Shown piece after piece: positions 36,437 to 45,376 of a DNA stretch of 64,000 nucleotides (the stretch's first letter is position 1; each line of letters starts with the position of its first letter). The notes under the pieces were generated by a model. The model saw only the letters and a list, made by a program, of their open reading frames with translations. It searched no databases and was not told where the DNA came from. The position numbers and the translations under genes are program-made. The stretch lies in the NCBI GenBank assembly GCA_013327885.1, contig JABUMY010000001.1:248001-312000 (forward strand), read 5' to 3'. The DNA is from Flavisolibacter longurius. GTDB lineage: Bacteria; Bacteroidota; Bacteroidia; Chitinophagales; Chitinophagaceae.

Positions 36437-38809
36437 ATGCAAGAGAACAAAGCGTTTATAGAGAGTGCGCAGGGGGAAGGTGACAGCATTAAAAATACAT
36501 TTTCGAAATATGCTGCCTATTATCCGTATATCCTGTTGACACTGGCCATTTTTATTGGTATTGGCTATTATTATATCCGCGTGACACCGCCAAAATATGA
36601 GGCCTCTACCTTGTTAATGATCAAAACAAACGACCAAGAATATTATGGTGGTGAAGACCTGGTGTCCAGTGCGCTTAGTGGGAAGCAGCAATCAAATATT
36701 GCACGGGAAATTGTGCAGTTGAACGCAAACGCATTAATGAACCGGGTAGTGGCGAAATACGGTTTTAATACTAGCTATTTTCTGGAAGGCAAAGTTCTTA
36801 CAACGGAAGTTTATAAAGGCGCGCCATTCCAGTTTATTGTTCGACAATTAAAGGACAGTGTTTCAACGGTAAGACTGAAGCTGACAAACTTGTCTTCAAA
36901 AGGTGGTGATATTCTTTACGGTTCAGAAGACAATGAGCAGAAGTATGCGTTTAGCTGGAATGTTCCGTTCGTGCTAAAAACCAACACCTATATCCTTGTA
37001 CCCAAGAAGACCATGGATTTTGATCCGGAAGCCACCTACCAGGTTCGCTGGCGTTCGGTAGCGAGGGAAGCAAGTTCATTACAGGGAAGCTTTGGCGCAG
37101 AAGAATATGATGAAGATGCCAGCATTTTGAAATTAACACTGAAATCGCAAAACCTGGAGCGTAGCGAAGACGTCTTGAATGCTGTATGCGTAGAGTATAA
37201 CCTGATGGATATTGAAGAGCGGAACAAGCTTTCCGAAAGCACTGTTCGTTTTATCGACGAGCGGTTGAGTGCCATTTCTGGTGAGTTAAAGGACGTTGAA
37301 GGAAACCTTGAAAATTACCAGGGCTCACGCAACCTTATCAATATACAGAGCCAGGCCGATATGTCTTTTGGCAATTCCAATACAATCTCCAATACCATCC
37401 AGGAGATCAATATCAAACAGGGGATCGTATCGATGATCAGCGGCTATTTTAAAGGGGGGGGGACTTCCGGTAAACTGGTACCTTCTTCCATGGGATTGGA
37501 TGATCCTACCCTGGGTGCCCTGATTGGTCAATATAATGAGCTTCAATTGAAAAAAGACCGTGAGGCTCCCCTTGTTGGCCCTAACAGTTTGCTGATTCAG
37601 GATATCAACAATCAGTTAGGCAATTTGAAAAACAGTATCCAAGAAAGCCTGAGTGGTATCTCCAAAACCCTGAATCTCCAGGAAAGCCGCCTGCACGGTC
37701 AGAATTCACAACACAGGCAGTTTCTTTCTTCCCTGCCCCACAACGAAAGAGTGATGCAGGAGATCAAAAGAAAGCAAGGGATCACGGAAGGTCTTTACCT
37801 GTATTTGTTGCAGAAGAGGGAAGAGGCCGCCATCTCCAGTACTTCAGCCAGCGTGTCGCATTACAAGCAGGTGGATCCGGCTTCCGGCTACGGGCCGGTA
37901 GAGCCAAACAAAATGAACATCTATCTGACAGCAACCTTGTTAGGGATTTTTCTTCCATTAGGGTTTATTTATGTAAAACAACTCTTTAATAATAAAATTG
38001 AAACCCGCGACGAAATAACAAAATCAATTGCCGTTCCTGTTATTGGCGACATTGCCCATTCTTCCAAAACAAAAAGCAGAATTCTTACGCCTAAGAGCAG
38101 GAATTTGCTGAGTGAGCAATTGCGACTGATCCGCACGAATCTTTCGTTTATGTTCAAAGACAAAAAAGTCTTTTTGATCACTTCTTCTGTCGGCAATGAA
38201 GGCAAGTCAACCACCAGTATCAACCTGGCCTCCGTATTGGCTATGGCGGGTAAAAAAGTGGCTTTGCTGGAGTTTGATATCCGGAAGCCCTCTATTTCGA
38301 AAGAACTGGGCCTGGAGAACACCAAAGGCCTTACCAATTACCTGAACGGTGAGTTTTCTGACCCTGGACAGATGGTTCACCGAGTGGAGCAAACTCCCGG
38401 CCTTCACCTGTATTCATCTGGTCCCGTGCCCTTGAATCCTGCGGATGTTTTGTTAAGCGAAAGAGTGGCTGAGCTGATCGACAGCTTACGGCTTCAATAC
38501 GATTATGTAATCGTGGATTCAGCGCCAGCCGGTATGGTGAGCGATGCCTATTTGCTTAACCACTACTGCGATGCAACTTTGTTCATTATACGGCAACGGT
38601 ATACGGAGAAAAAACAATTGAAATTTATAGAGGACTTGTATCAATCCGGAAAACTGAAGAATATGGCCGTTATTTTAAACGATGTCAAAACAGGCGGCCG
38701 CTATGGCTATTACGGTTATGGCTATGATGATAAAAACGGTTATTACGAGAGCGGAAAGGGAAAGAACATTAGGGTATTTAACTGGAAAAAGAACAAAAAA
38801 ACGGTATAA
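36437..38809 (+). CDS. Wzc-like chain-length regulator with C-terminal BY-kinase
   Basis: 790 residues. Wzz-type N-terminal part with two membrane helices (about 33-52 and near 495-515), long coiled periplasmic region in between, and a cytoplasmic kinase with Walker A SSVGNEGKSTT (about 582-592), Walker A' LLEFDIRKP (about 610), Walker B VIVDSAPAG (about 690) and a Tyr-rich C-terminal tail (about 755-770) that is autophosphorylated in the family. Walker A' has Glu where the family usually has Asp (LLxDxDxR becomes LLEFDIR). It controls assembly of the Wza-Wzc export complex and chain length. Confidence 0.92.
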   Translation: MQENKAFIESAQGEGDSIKNTFSKYAAYYPYILLTLAIFIGIGYYYIRVTPPKYEASTLLMIKTNDQEYYGGEDLVSSALSGKQQSNIAREIVQLNANALMNRVVAKYGFNTSYFLEGKVLTTEVYKGAPFQFIVRQLKDSVSTVRLKLTNLSSKGGDILYGSEDNEQKYAFSWNVPFVLKTNTYILVPKKTMDFDPEATYQVRWRSVAREASSLQGSFGAEEYDEDASILKLTLKSQNLERSEDVLNAVCVEYNLMDIEERNKLSESTVRFIDERLSAISGELKDVEGNLENYQGSRNLINIQSQADMSFGNSNTISNTIQEINIKQGIVSMISGYFKGGGTSGKLVPSSMGLDDPTLGALIGQYNELQLKKDREAPLVGPNSLLIQDINNQLGNLKNSIQESLSGISKTLNLQESRLHGQNSQHRQFLSSLPHNERVMQEIKRKQGITEGLYLYLLQKREEAAISSTSASVSHYKQVDPASGYGPVEPNKMNIYLTATLLGIFLPLGFIYVKQLFNNKIETRDEITKSIAVPVIGDIAHSSKTKSRILTPKSRNLLSEQLRLIRTNLSFMFKDKKVFLITSSVGNEGKSTTSINLASVLAMAGKKVALLEFDIRKPSISKELGLENTKGLTNYLNGEFSDPGQMVHRVEQTPGLHLYSSGPVPLNPADVLLSERVAELIDSLRLQYDYVIVDSAPAGMVSDAYLLNHYCDATLFIIRQRYTEKKQLKFIEDLYQSGKLKNMAVILNDVKTGGRYGYYGYGYDDKNGYYESGKGKNIRVFNWKKNKKTV

Positions 38810-38913
38810 AGAAACTAACTCAGGTCAAACGGATCGTTACCAAGACAGAGCATCGCGAAGTTGAAGTTTGGAAACTGTCTTGGTTACCGTCAACCAGAGT
38901 TAAACGCAGTTGA

Positions 38914-40203
38914 ATGATCGCGATTTTGAAAGGCTTACAAAGGAAGCACTTTGGCTTTAAGTTCATAGAATGGACACGGGTTCTATCCATAACTGGTGGG
39001 GCCCAGGTGGTTGTTCAGTTTATTGGTGTGATAAGCGGGATCCTGATCATTCGCTTTTTGCCTACCCATGAGTATGCCTTGTATACCTTGGGAAATTCTA
39101 TGCTTGGTGTTCTCACCATGTTTGCCGACAGCGGCATTTCGACCGGTGTGATGGCGCAGGGAGGGAAAGTGTGGCAGGACAAAAACAAGCTTGGCGCCGT
39201 GCTAGTAACGGGTTCGGCCTTGCGGAAAAAATTTGGCATTGCCAGCTTCTTGATCTCTGCACCCATACTGCTTTACCTCCTGCTTTACAACGGGGCCAGC
39301 TGGGTAACTGCCCTTCTGATCCTGGGATCAATATTGGTGGCATTTATTGCGGCGCTATCCACCTCGCTTTTAGAAGTGGCCCCTAAGCTCAAGCAGGATA
39401 TTTTGCCCCTGCAAAAAAACCAGTTGCAGGCAAACGTCGGGCGCCTAGCTTTGATCGGCGCCACCGTGTTTTTTTTCCCCTGGGCCTTCATTGCTATTTT
39501 GGGTAATGGCCTGCCACGGTTCTGGGCAAATTTCCGGTTACAAAAAATATCTGACGCCTATGCCGATTGGCAGCAACCGGCGGATCCCCGGGTTCGAAAA
39601 GAGATCCTAGCAATTGTTAAGCGTGTAATGCCGGGAACCATCTGGGTGTGTGTGTCGGGCCAGGTTACCCTGTGGATGATCTCTCTTTTTGGTACGGTTA
39701 CGGCAATCGCAAGTTTAGGTGCGCTTAGCCGGTTGACAATGGTACTTACCTTGTTAAATGTACTAGCTGCAACACTTTTTATACCCCGTTTTGCACGATT
39801 GGCATTTGACAAAGCACTTCTCCTAAAACGGATCTTTCAGGCATTTGGCGTTTTTGCCCTGATCATTGGTTTTATCCTGCTTTTTGTAAAGCTTTTTACC
39901 AACGAATTGTTATGGGTACTCGGTGGCAATTACAACATGCTGACGAAAGAGCTCTTTCTTAGTGTGGCCGTTTCCTGTGTGGGTATGATTGCAGGATTGG
40001 CCTACCAGTTTGCCAGTTGCCGTGGATGGATCATGAAACCATGGGTATCGATCCCGTTGTCTTTTTTATTTATTGTTGGCGGTATTTTTTTATTTGACAT
40101 CTCAACCCTAACAGGCATTTTATATTTCAACCTGTTTATCATGGCAGGGGAAGTAGTAAAAAATATCACTTACCTGCTGCTGCGAATTATGAAAGGAGGA
40201 TAA
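38914..40203 (+). CDS. Wzx-like oligosaccharide flippase
   Basis: 429 residues with about twelve hydrophobic segments and few conserved polar residues, MATE/MOP superfamily topology. An N-terminal GAQVVVQFIGVISGILIIRFL segment (about 29-49) fits polysaccharide flippases. It would move lipid-linked repeat units across the inner membrane. It lies between the Wzc-like gene and the sugar-nucleotide block, as usual in Wzy-dependent loci. The N-terminal start at 38914 is uncertain by a few codons. Confidence 0.85.
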   Translation: MIAILKGLQRKHFGFKFIEWTRVLSITGGAQVVVQFIGVISGILIIRFLPTHEYALYTLGNSMLGVLTMFADSGISTGVMAQGGKVWQDKNKLGAVLVTGSALRKKFGIASFLISAPILLYLLLYNGASWVTALLILGSILVAFIAALSTSLLEVAPKLKQDILPLQKNQLQANVGRLALIGATVFFFPWAFIAILGNGLPRFWANFRLQKISDAYADWQQPADPRVRKEILAIVKRVMPGTIWVCVSGQVTLWMISLFGTVTAIASLGALSRLTMVLTLLNVLAATLFIPRFARLAFDKALLLKRIFQAFGVFALIIGFILLFVKLFTNELLWVLGGNYNMLTKELFLSVAVSCVGMIAGLAYQFASCRGWIMKPWVSIPLSFLFIVGGIFLFDISTLTGILYFNLFIMAGEVVKNITYLLLRIMKGG

Positions 40204-40262
40204 GCCCACACAAACACAGTTGATAACAAAAATAGGTCTACATCAACCAAAACAAATTCAAT

Positions 40263-41075
40263 ATGAAAGCAGTTATCCTTGCCGGCGGCTACGGCACCCG
40301 TATCAGTGAAGAAAGCGGCATCCGGCCAAAACCCATGGTGGAAATAGGCGGCAAACCCATCCTGTGGCATATCATGAAGATCTACTCGGCTTATGGTATC
40401 AATGATTTTATCATTTGCCTTGGGTACAAAGGACACATGATCAAGGAATATTTTGCCAACTACTGCCTCTATAATTCCGATGTGACCTTTAACATGCGGA
40501 ACAACAGCATGGATGTGCACCGCAATGATGCCGAACCCTGGAAAGTAACCCTGGTGCATACAGGCCACAATTCAATGACTGGAGGCCGGTTGAAAAGGGT
40601 AAAAGACTATATCGGCAACCATACGTTTTGCATGACCTATGGTGACGGTGTAAGCGACATTGATATCGCGGCATCTATCAAGTTTCACCGCGAACAAGGT
40701 ACGCTTGCTACATTGACAGCCGTACAACAACCCGGCCGTTTCGGCGCCTTTAACCTTGGTTCCGAAGATTCCAGGATCCAACATTTCACCGAAAAGCCCA
40801 AGGGATCAGAAATGCCCTGGATCAACGGTGGCTTTTTTGTGTTGGAACCGGAAGTGCTTGACTACATTGCCGATGAAAATACCAGTTGGGAAAAAGAGCC
40901 ACTGGAAGCACTAGCAAGCCAGGGCGAGTTATCGGCTTTTCGCCATACCGGCTTTTGGCAGCCTATGGATACCTTGCGGGACAAAACCTACCTGGAAGAA
41001 CTCTGGCAAAACGGCAAAGCGCCCTGGTTTAACCTCGTTATGCAGACAGATACCATTGCCACAACCAAATCGTAA
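40263..41075 (+). CDS. rfbF: Glucose-1-phosphate cytidylyltransferase
   Basis: 270 residues, full length. Makes CDP-glucose from glucose-1-phosphate and CTP. Signature [20 protein letters not shown] (about 6-25) has the CDP-glucose family pattern, and later [14 protein letters not shown] (about 26-39), [10 protein letters not shown] (about 190) and the [11 protein letters not shown] segment (about 238-248). CDP-glucose normally goes to a 4,6-dehydratase (RfbG), which is not recognisable in the window; the adjacent SDR gene might replace it. Confidence 0.92.
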   Translation: MKAVILAGGYGTRISEESGIRPKPMVEIGGKPILWHIMKIYSAYGINDFIICLGYKGHMIKEYFANYCLYNSDVTFNMRNNSMDVHRNDAEPWKVTLVHTGHNSMTGGRLKRVKDYIGNHTFCMTYGDGVSDIDIAASIKFHREQGTLATLTAVQQPGRFGAFNLGSEDSRIQHFTEKPKGSEMPWINGGFFVLEPEVLDYIADENTSWEKEPLEALASQGELSAFRHTGFWQPMDTLRDKTYLEELWQNGKAPWFNLVMQTDTIATTKS

Positions 41076-41101
41076 TCATCCCCCAAACATAAACTTGCTT
41101 C

Positions 41102-42190
41102 ATGAAAATTTTAATCACAGGCAACATGGGCTATGTAGGCCCCGGTGTTGTTGCCCATTTACGGTCTGTTTATCCGGCCGCCTTTATCGCGGGTTACGAC
41201 ATGGGCTATTTTGCTACCTGTTTGACCAATGCGCCGGTTCTGCCGGAAACAAAACTAGACCAGCAGACTTTTGGTGATATCCGGACAATACCTTCTGCTG
41301 CACTAAACGGTATGGATGTTGTCGTGCACCTGGCCGCTATCTCCAACGACCCGATGGGTACACGGTATGAAGACATTACACTCGATGTCAATTATAAATC
41401 CAGCATTCGACTGGCGCAACTGGCAAAAGAAGCCGGTGTGAAACGCTTTGTTTTTGCTTCCAGCTGCAGCATGTACGGTGCCGCAGAAGACAGTGCAAGA
41501 ACAGAAAGTTCTTCGCTCAATCCCCTGACGGCTTATGCCCGATCGAAAGTATTTACAGAAAAAGAACTGGAGCCGCTGGCAGATGAAAACTTTACCGTCA
41601 CCTGTCTTCGGTTTGCCACGGCTTGTGGGATGAGTAACCGCCTGCGTCTGGACCTGGTGTTAAATGATTTTGTTGCCAGCGCTGTGGCTACCGGTAAGAT
41701 CAATATTCTCAGTGACGGCAGTCCCTGGCGACCCCTCATTCATGTAAAAGACATGGCAAGGGCCATTGCCTGGGCCCTTGTGCGTGACGTGGCCGGCCAA
41801 AACTTCCTGGCCATCAATGCCGGTTCCAACCAATGGAATTACCAGGTAACGGATCTTGCCCAAGCGGTCACAGAAGTGATCCCGGGCACCGAGGTCTTTA
41901 TCAACAAAGACGCGGCTCCGGATAAACGTTCCTACCGTGTAAGCTTTGACCTTTTTGAAAGACTGGCGCCAGACCACCAGCCCGTGTACACCCTGCATCA
42001 AACGATCAAAGAGCTTCGCGATGGTCTTGTGGCAATGGATTTTAAGGATGGTGATTTCCGGAACTCGTTGTTGATGCGCTTAAAAGTTTTGACTTCGCTC
42101 CAGGAAACAGCTTCGATTGATGAACAATTAACCTGGAAACATCAGGCCTTACCTGTTACACAGGGAACACCTGCATTGACAACCGTTTAA
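41102..42190 (+). CDS. NAD-dependent epimerase/dehydratase (extended SDR)
   Basis: 362 residues. N-terminal cofactor motif ITGNMGYVGPGVV (GxxGxxG), Ser in SSCSMYG (about 121) and YxxxK in AYARSKVF (about 147-154) of the SDR active site. It modifies a nucleotide sugar in the capsule pathway. Sequence does not show the clear markers of an RfbG-type CDP-glucose dehydratase or of RmlB, so the exact reaction is open. It lies 26 bases after rfbF and 13 bases before the epimerase gene in a tight block. Confidence 0.82.
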   Translation: MKILITGNMGYVGPGVVAHLRSVYPAAFIAGYDMGYFATCLTNAPVLPETKLDQQTFGDIRTIPSAALNGMDVVVHLAAISNDPMGTRYEDITLDVNYKSSIRLAQLAKEAGVKRFVFASSCSMYGAAEDSARTESSSLNPLTAYARSKVFTEKELEPLADENFTVTCLRFATACGMSNRLRLDLVLNDFVASAVATGKINILSDGSPWRPLIHVKDMARAIAWALVRDVAGQNFLAINAGSNQWNYQVTDLAQAVTEVIPGTEVFINKDAAPDKRSYRVSFDLFERLAPDHQPVYTLHQTIKELRDGLVAMDFKDGDFRNSLLMRLKVLTSLQETASIDEQLTWKHQALPVTQGTPALTTV

Positions 42191-42203
42191 AAAACAAACT
42201 GCA

Positions 42204-42770
42204 ATGATCTTTACCGAAACCAATTTACAAGGTGCTTACCTTATCGACGTTAAGCGCCTGGAAGACGATCGCGGCTTTTTTGGCCGCTCGTTCTGCCAGC
42301 GTGAATTTGAAGCGCTTGGACTCAACACCAATGCGGTGCAGGCCAATGTAAGCTACAATAGAACAAAGGGAACCCTGCGCGGCATGCATATGCAGGTATT
42401 GCCTTACGGCGAAACCAAGCTGGTACGCTGTACAAGGGGGGCTATCTACGATGTGATCGTAGACCTGCGTCCCGAATCGCCCAGTTTTAAGCAATGGATC
42501 GGCGTGGAACTGTCGGCGGAAACCTACCGGATGCTGTATGTACCGGAAGGCTTTGCACACGGCTTTCTTACACTGGAAGACAACACAGATGTGACCTACC
42601 AGGTAACCCAGTTTTATACACCGGCGGCTGAAAGAGGCTTTCGCTGGGATGACCCTGCTTTTGGCATTCAGTGGCCCTTTGCACCAAGGCTTGTTTCCGC
42701 CAAAGATGAAGCGCATGCGCCTTTTGAGCCGGGAGCATTGGTTATGCAGGAAACCCCTGCCGCGTCCTAA
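42204..42770 (+). CDS. dTDP-4-dehydrorhamnose 3,5-epimerase-like protein
   Basis: 188 residues. Cupin fold of the RfbC family with the catalytic His in RGMHMQ (about 55-60), VLPYGETKLVRCTRGAIYDVIVDLR (about 61-85) and WDDPAFGIQWP (about 152-162). It would epimerise a 4-keto sugar at C3 and/or C5. Because rmlA, rmlB and rmlD are absent here and rfbF is nearby, the substrate is more likely a CDP-sugar than dTDP-4-keto-6-deoxyglucose (inference). Confidence 0.85.
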   Translation: MIFTETNLQGAYLIDVKRLEDDRGFFGRSFCQREFEALGLNTNAVQANVSYNRTKGTLRGMHMQVLPYGETKLVRCTRGAIYDVIVDLRPESPSFKQWIGVELSAETYRMLYVPEGFAHGFLTLEDNTDVTYQVTQFYTPAAERGFRWDDPAFGIQWPFAPRLVSAKDEAHAPFEPGALVMQETPAAS

Positions 42771-42799
42771 ACCCTTTCCCTTTTCCAAACTAATTTTTT

Positions 42800-44134
42800 A
42801 TGATCCTTGTTGATACAGCATTGGCAAAGCGCCATGCAGAAAATAATCCTGTACGTGTAGCCATGGTAGGTGCCGGTTTTATGGCCAAAGGCATCGCCCT
42901 GCAAATTTGTAATTACGTACCCGGCATGCAGCTGGTAGCCATTGCCAACCGCAGCCTTGAAAAAGCCAAACAGGCTTATGCAGATGCGGGTGTACTGGAT
43001 ACGATTGAAGTAGGCTCTGTGAGCACGCTGGAAGACAACATCCGCAAGGGCAAATGCAGTGTAACGGATGACGCCTTTTTGCTTTGCGAAGCAGGAGGCA
43101 TTGATGCGGTGATAGAGGTTACCGGTGCCGTGGAATTTGGTACCCAGGTTGCCATGCGGGCCATCCAAAACAGAAAGCATATCATTATGATGAATGCCGA
43201 AGTGGATGGAACTGTAGGGCCGATCCTGAAAGTATACGCCGATAAAGCCGGCGTTGTCTATACCAATGCCGATGGCGACCAGCCGGGTGTGATCATGAAC
43301 CTTTACCGCTTTGTAAAATCCATCGGTGTCAAACCGGTGCTTTGCGGCAATATCAAAGGCTTGCACGACCCTTACCGCAACCCGACCACGCAGGAAGGCT
43401 TTGCCAAAAAATGGGGACAGAATCCCTCGATGGTAACATCCTTTGCCGATGGCAGTAAAATATCGTTTGAACAGGCCATCGTTGCCAACGGCACCGGTAT
43501 GCGTGTTGCCAAACGCGGTATGTTTGGACCCACCGTTGCACCCGGAACCCCCATCAAAGAAGTAGCCAGCCTGTACCCGCTGGAAGAATTGCTGGAAGGC
43601 CTGGGCATTGTTGATTACGTGGTAGGTGCCGAACCCGGTCCTGGTGTGTTTGTGCTGGGTACACATGATCATCCAACACAAAAGCATTACCTGAACCTGT
43701 ATAAATTAGGCGAAGGACCGCTGTATTGTTTTTATACGCCTTATCACCTTTGTCATTTTGAAGTGCCGCTTACCGTAGCCAGGGCCGTACTGTTTCACGA
43801 TGCAGCCCTGACGCCGATCGGCAAGCCCTACGTAGAAGTTGTGGCAACCGCAAAAACGGATTTACAGGAAGGTGCCACTCTTGATGGCATCGGACACTAC
43901 ATGACCTATGGACTCTGTGAAAATGCGGAGACAAGGGCAAAAGAAAATTTACTCCCCATCGGCATTGCCGAAGGTTGTGTTTTAAAGCGCTCTATTCCCA
44001 AAGACCAGGCGCTGACCTACGATGATGTTATCCTGCCGGAGGGAAGACTGGTTGATCAACTCAGAAAAGAGCAGGACCTTTATTTTACAATGCCCATATC
44101 TGTTAGTAAAGAAGTGAACAGTTTGCAGGCGTAA
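42800..44134 (+). CDS. SAF-domain NAD(P)-dependent oxidoreductase (homoserine dehydrogenase-like)
   Basis: 444 residues. Rossmann segment VAMVGAGFMAKGIALQI (about 20-36) followed by an ISxxxx-type segment, then a C-terminal SAF-like domain (about 345-430, GATLDGIGHYMTYGL to LTYDDVILPEG). Proteins of this design are annotated as homoserine dehydrogenase-like or SAF-domain oxidoreductases and are common in capsule clusters beside CDP-sugar genes. In this place it probably acts on a sugar or sugar-acid intermediate rather than in amino-acid metabolism (inference). Confidence 0.75.
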   Translation: MILVDTALAKRHAENNPVRVAMVGAGFMAKGIALQICNYVPGMQLVAIANRSLEKAKQAYADAGVLDTIEVGSVSTLEDNIRKGKCSVTDDAFLLCEAGGIDAVIEVTGAVEFGTQVAMRAIQNRKHIIMMNAEVDGTVGPILKVYADKAGVVYTNADGDQPGVIMNLYRFVKSIGVKPVLCGNIKGLHDPYRNPTTQEGFAKKWGQNPSMVTSFADGSKISFEQAIVANGTGMRVAKRGMFGPTVAPGTPIKEVASLYPLEELLEGLGIVDYVVGAEPGPGVFVLGTHDHPTQKHYLNLYKLGEGPLYCFYTPYHLCHFEVPLTVARAVLFHDAALTPIGKPYVEVVATAKTDLQEGATLDGIGHYMTYGLCENAETRAKENLLPIGIAEGCVLKRSIPKDQALTYDDVILPEGRLVDQLRKEQDLYFTMPISVSKEVNSLQA

Positions 44135-44210
44135 GCTTCTATTATTGGCTATATAAAACCTTGCTGCGTCAAATTTTTCACAGTAACGAACCATTCATTT
44201 CCTAACCAGC

Positions 44211-45179
44211 ATGTCACCAAGTTTTACCATCGCTATCCCGGTTTACGAGCGGCTGTTTGGTTTTGAAGAAGCCCTGGATTCTGCCCTGGCAGTAAAAGGT
44301 TGCACCGAGATATTGGTGGCAGATAACCATTCCGGTCACGATGAATTTCAAACGATTTGCAAGGCAAAAGGGGATGGACGCATTCGGTATGTAAAACACG
44401 AAAAAAACTACGGCATTTATGGCAACCAAAACCGTTGTGCCGAACTGGCCAGCGGGGAGTTCTTGGCCATCCTGGGGAGCGATGATATCATTGCGCCGGA
44501 TATTTATGACAGGTTTTTAAAAGCATATAGCGTGATGCCTGAAGTGGATATTTTCTTCGGGCCTTTTACCTGTTTTATTGAGTCGCTGGAAGATGCCTGG
44601 TCGGAACGTCCTTACCCGGAAGGGCCGGTCAGCAGCCAACAGCTTTTGGAAGATGCCGTGGACTACGGCATGCGGTTCCCGGTGCTGTTTGTAGCCCGGC
44701 GGGAAAAAATGCTTCGCTTCCCGTTTGTAACAGACCTACACAGCAGTAACGACCTGCTTTGGATCTACAGCAATGCATCTGATTTTAAGCTGTATGCGCA
44801 TCCCGATCCGATCAGCTACTGGCGAAAATATCCTGAACAGGATTCAACTGTTTACCTCAACCAGATGTATGATGTGTTTCCTTACCTCTATGTAAACATA
44901 GCGGAGCAACTCAAAAAGATGAACAGCCGAAAAGTGGGAGAGGCCTACCGCAGGGCCAACCGGGTGATCATGGCTTTGCTGATCAATGAGAAAGTGAAGA
45001 ATAATTATTGGCGAAACCGTTTGCTGGCGGAAAACGCCAATGAATTTGTTGTGCAAGCAAAACAACTGGCCGATAAAAACTGGCTGATACGGCGTTTGTT
45101 GTACACAAACAACGGATGGCCACTTTATTACAATTTAGGAAGGGCCTATCGCAGGCTTAAGCCGATCGAAGGGATTTAG
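44211..45179 (+). CDS. Glycosyltransferase family 2, paralogue of 18661-19644
   Basis: 322 residues. GT-A core: FTIAIPVYERLFGFEEALDS (about 5-24), EILVADNHSGHDEF (about 36-50), ILGSDDIIAPD (about 85-95). Large parts match the minus-strand gene at 18.7 kb, including IPVYER.FGFEEAL.SALAVK and NWLIRR / NWLLST near the end. It starts 76 bases after the sugar block. Together the two copies suggest duplication between two glycan loci. Confidence 0.9.
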   Translation: MSPSFTIAIPVYERLFGFEEALDSALAVKGCTEILVADNHSGHDEFQTICKAKGDGRIRYVKHEKNYGIYGNQNRCAELASGEFLAILGSDDIIAPDIYDRFLKAYSVMPEVDIFFGPFTCFIESLEDAWSERPYPEGPVSSQQLLEDAVDYGMRFPVLFVARREKMLRFPFVTDLHSSNDLLWIYSNASDFKLYAHPDPISYWRKYPEQDSTVYLNQMYDVFPYLYVNIAEQLKKMNSRKVGEAYRRANRVIMALLINEKVKNNYWRNRLLAENANEFVVQAKQLADKNWLIRRLLYTNNGWPLYYNLGRAYRRLKPIEGI

Positions 45180-45290
45180 TAATAAATGTTTGGCTGGCAG
45201 ATGGCGAAAACACTATGATCCTTTTTAAATTATGTTAGAGGCCATTCCCTGCTTAATACATTCTTTCTTTAGGGTTTTTATACAAGAGGT

Positions 45291-45298
45291 TACTTTTG
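45291..45298 (+). promoter_or_regulatory. -7 box before GT-like gene
   Basis: TACTTTTG matches TAnnTTTG exactly in the 197-base gap before the next gene. A weak TTTC-like element stands at about the -33 position. It could be an internal promoter of the locus. Confidence 0.4.
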
Positions 45299-45376
45299 TT
45301 CACAAGAAGAAACCCAGGCCCGTAGGAAAAATTGAAAGGCCATTCGTTAAAAGATAATTCGACAGTGAAAACAAAA

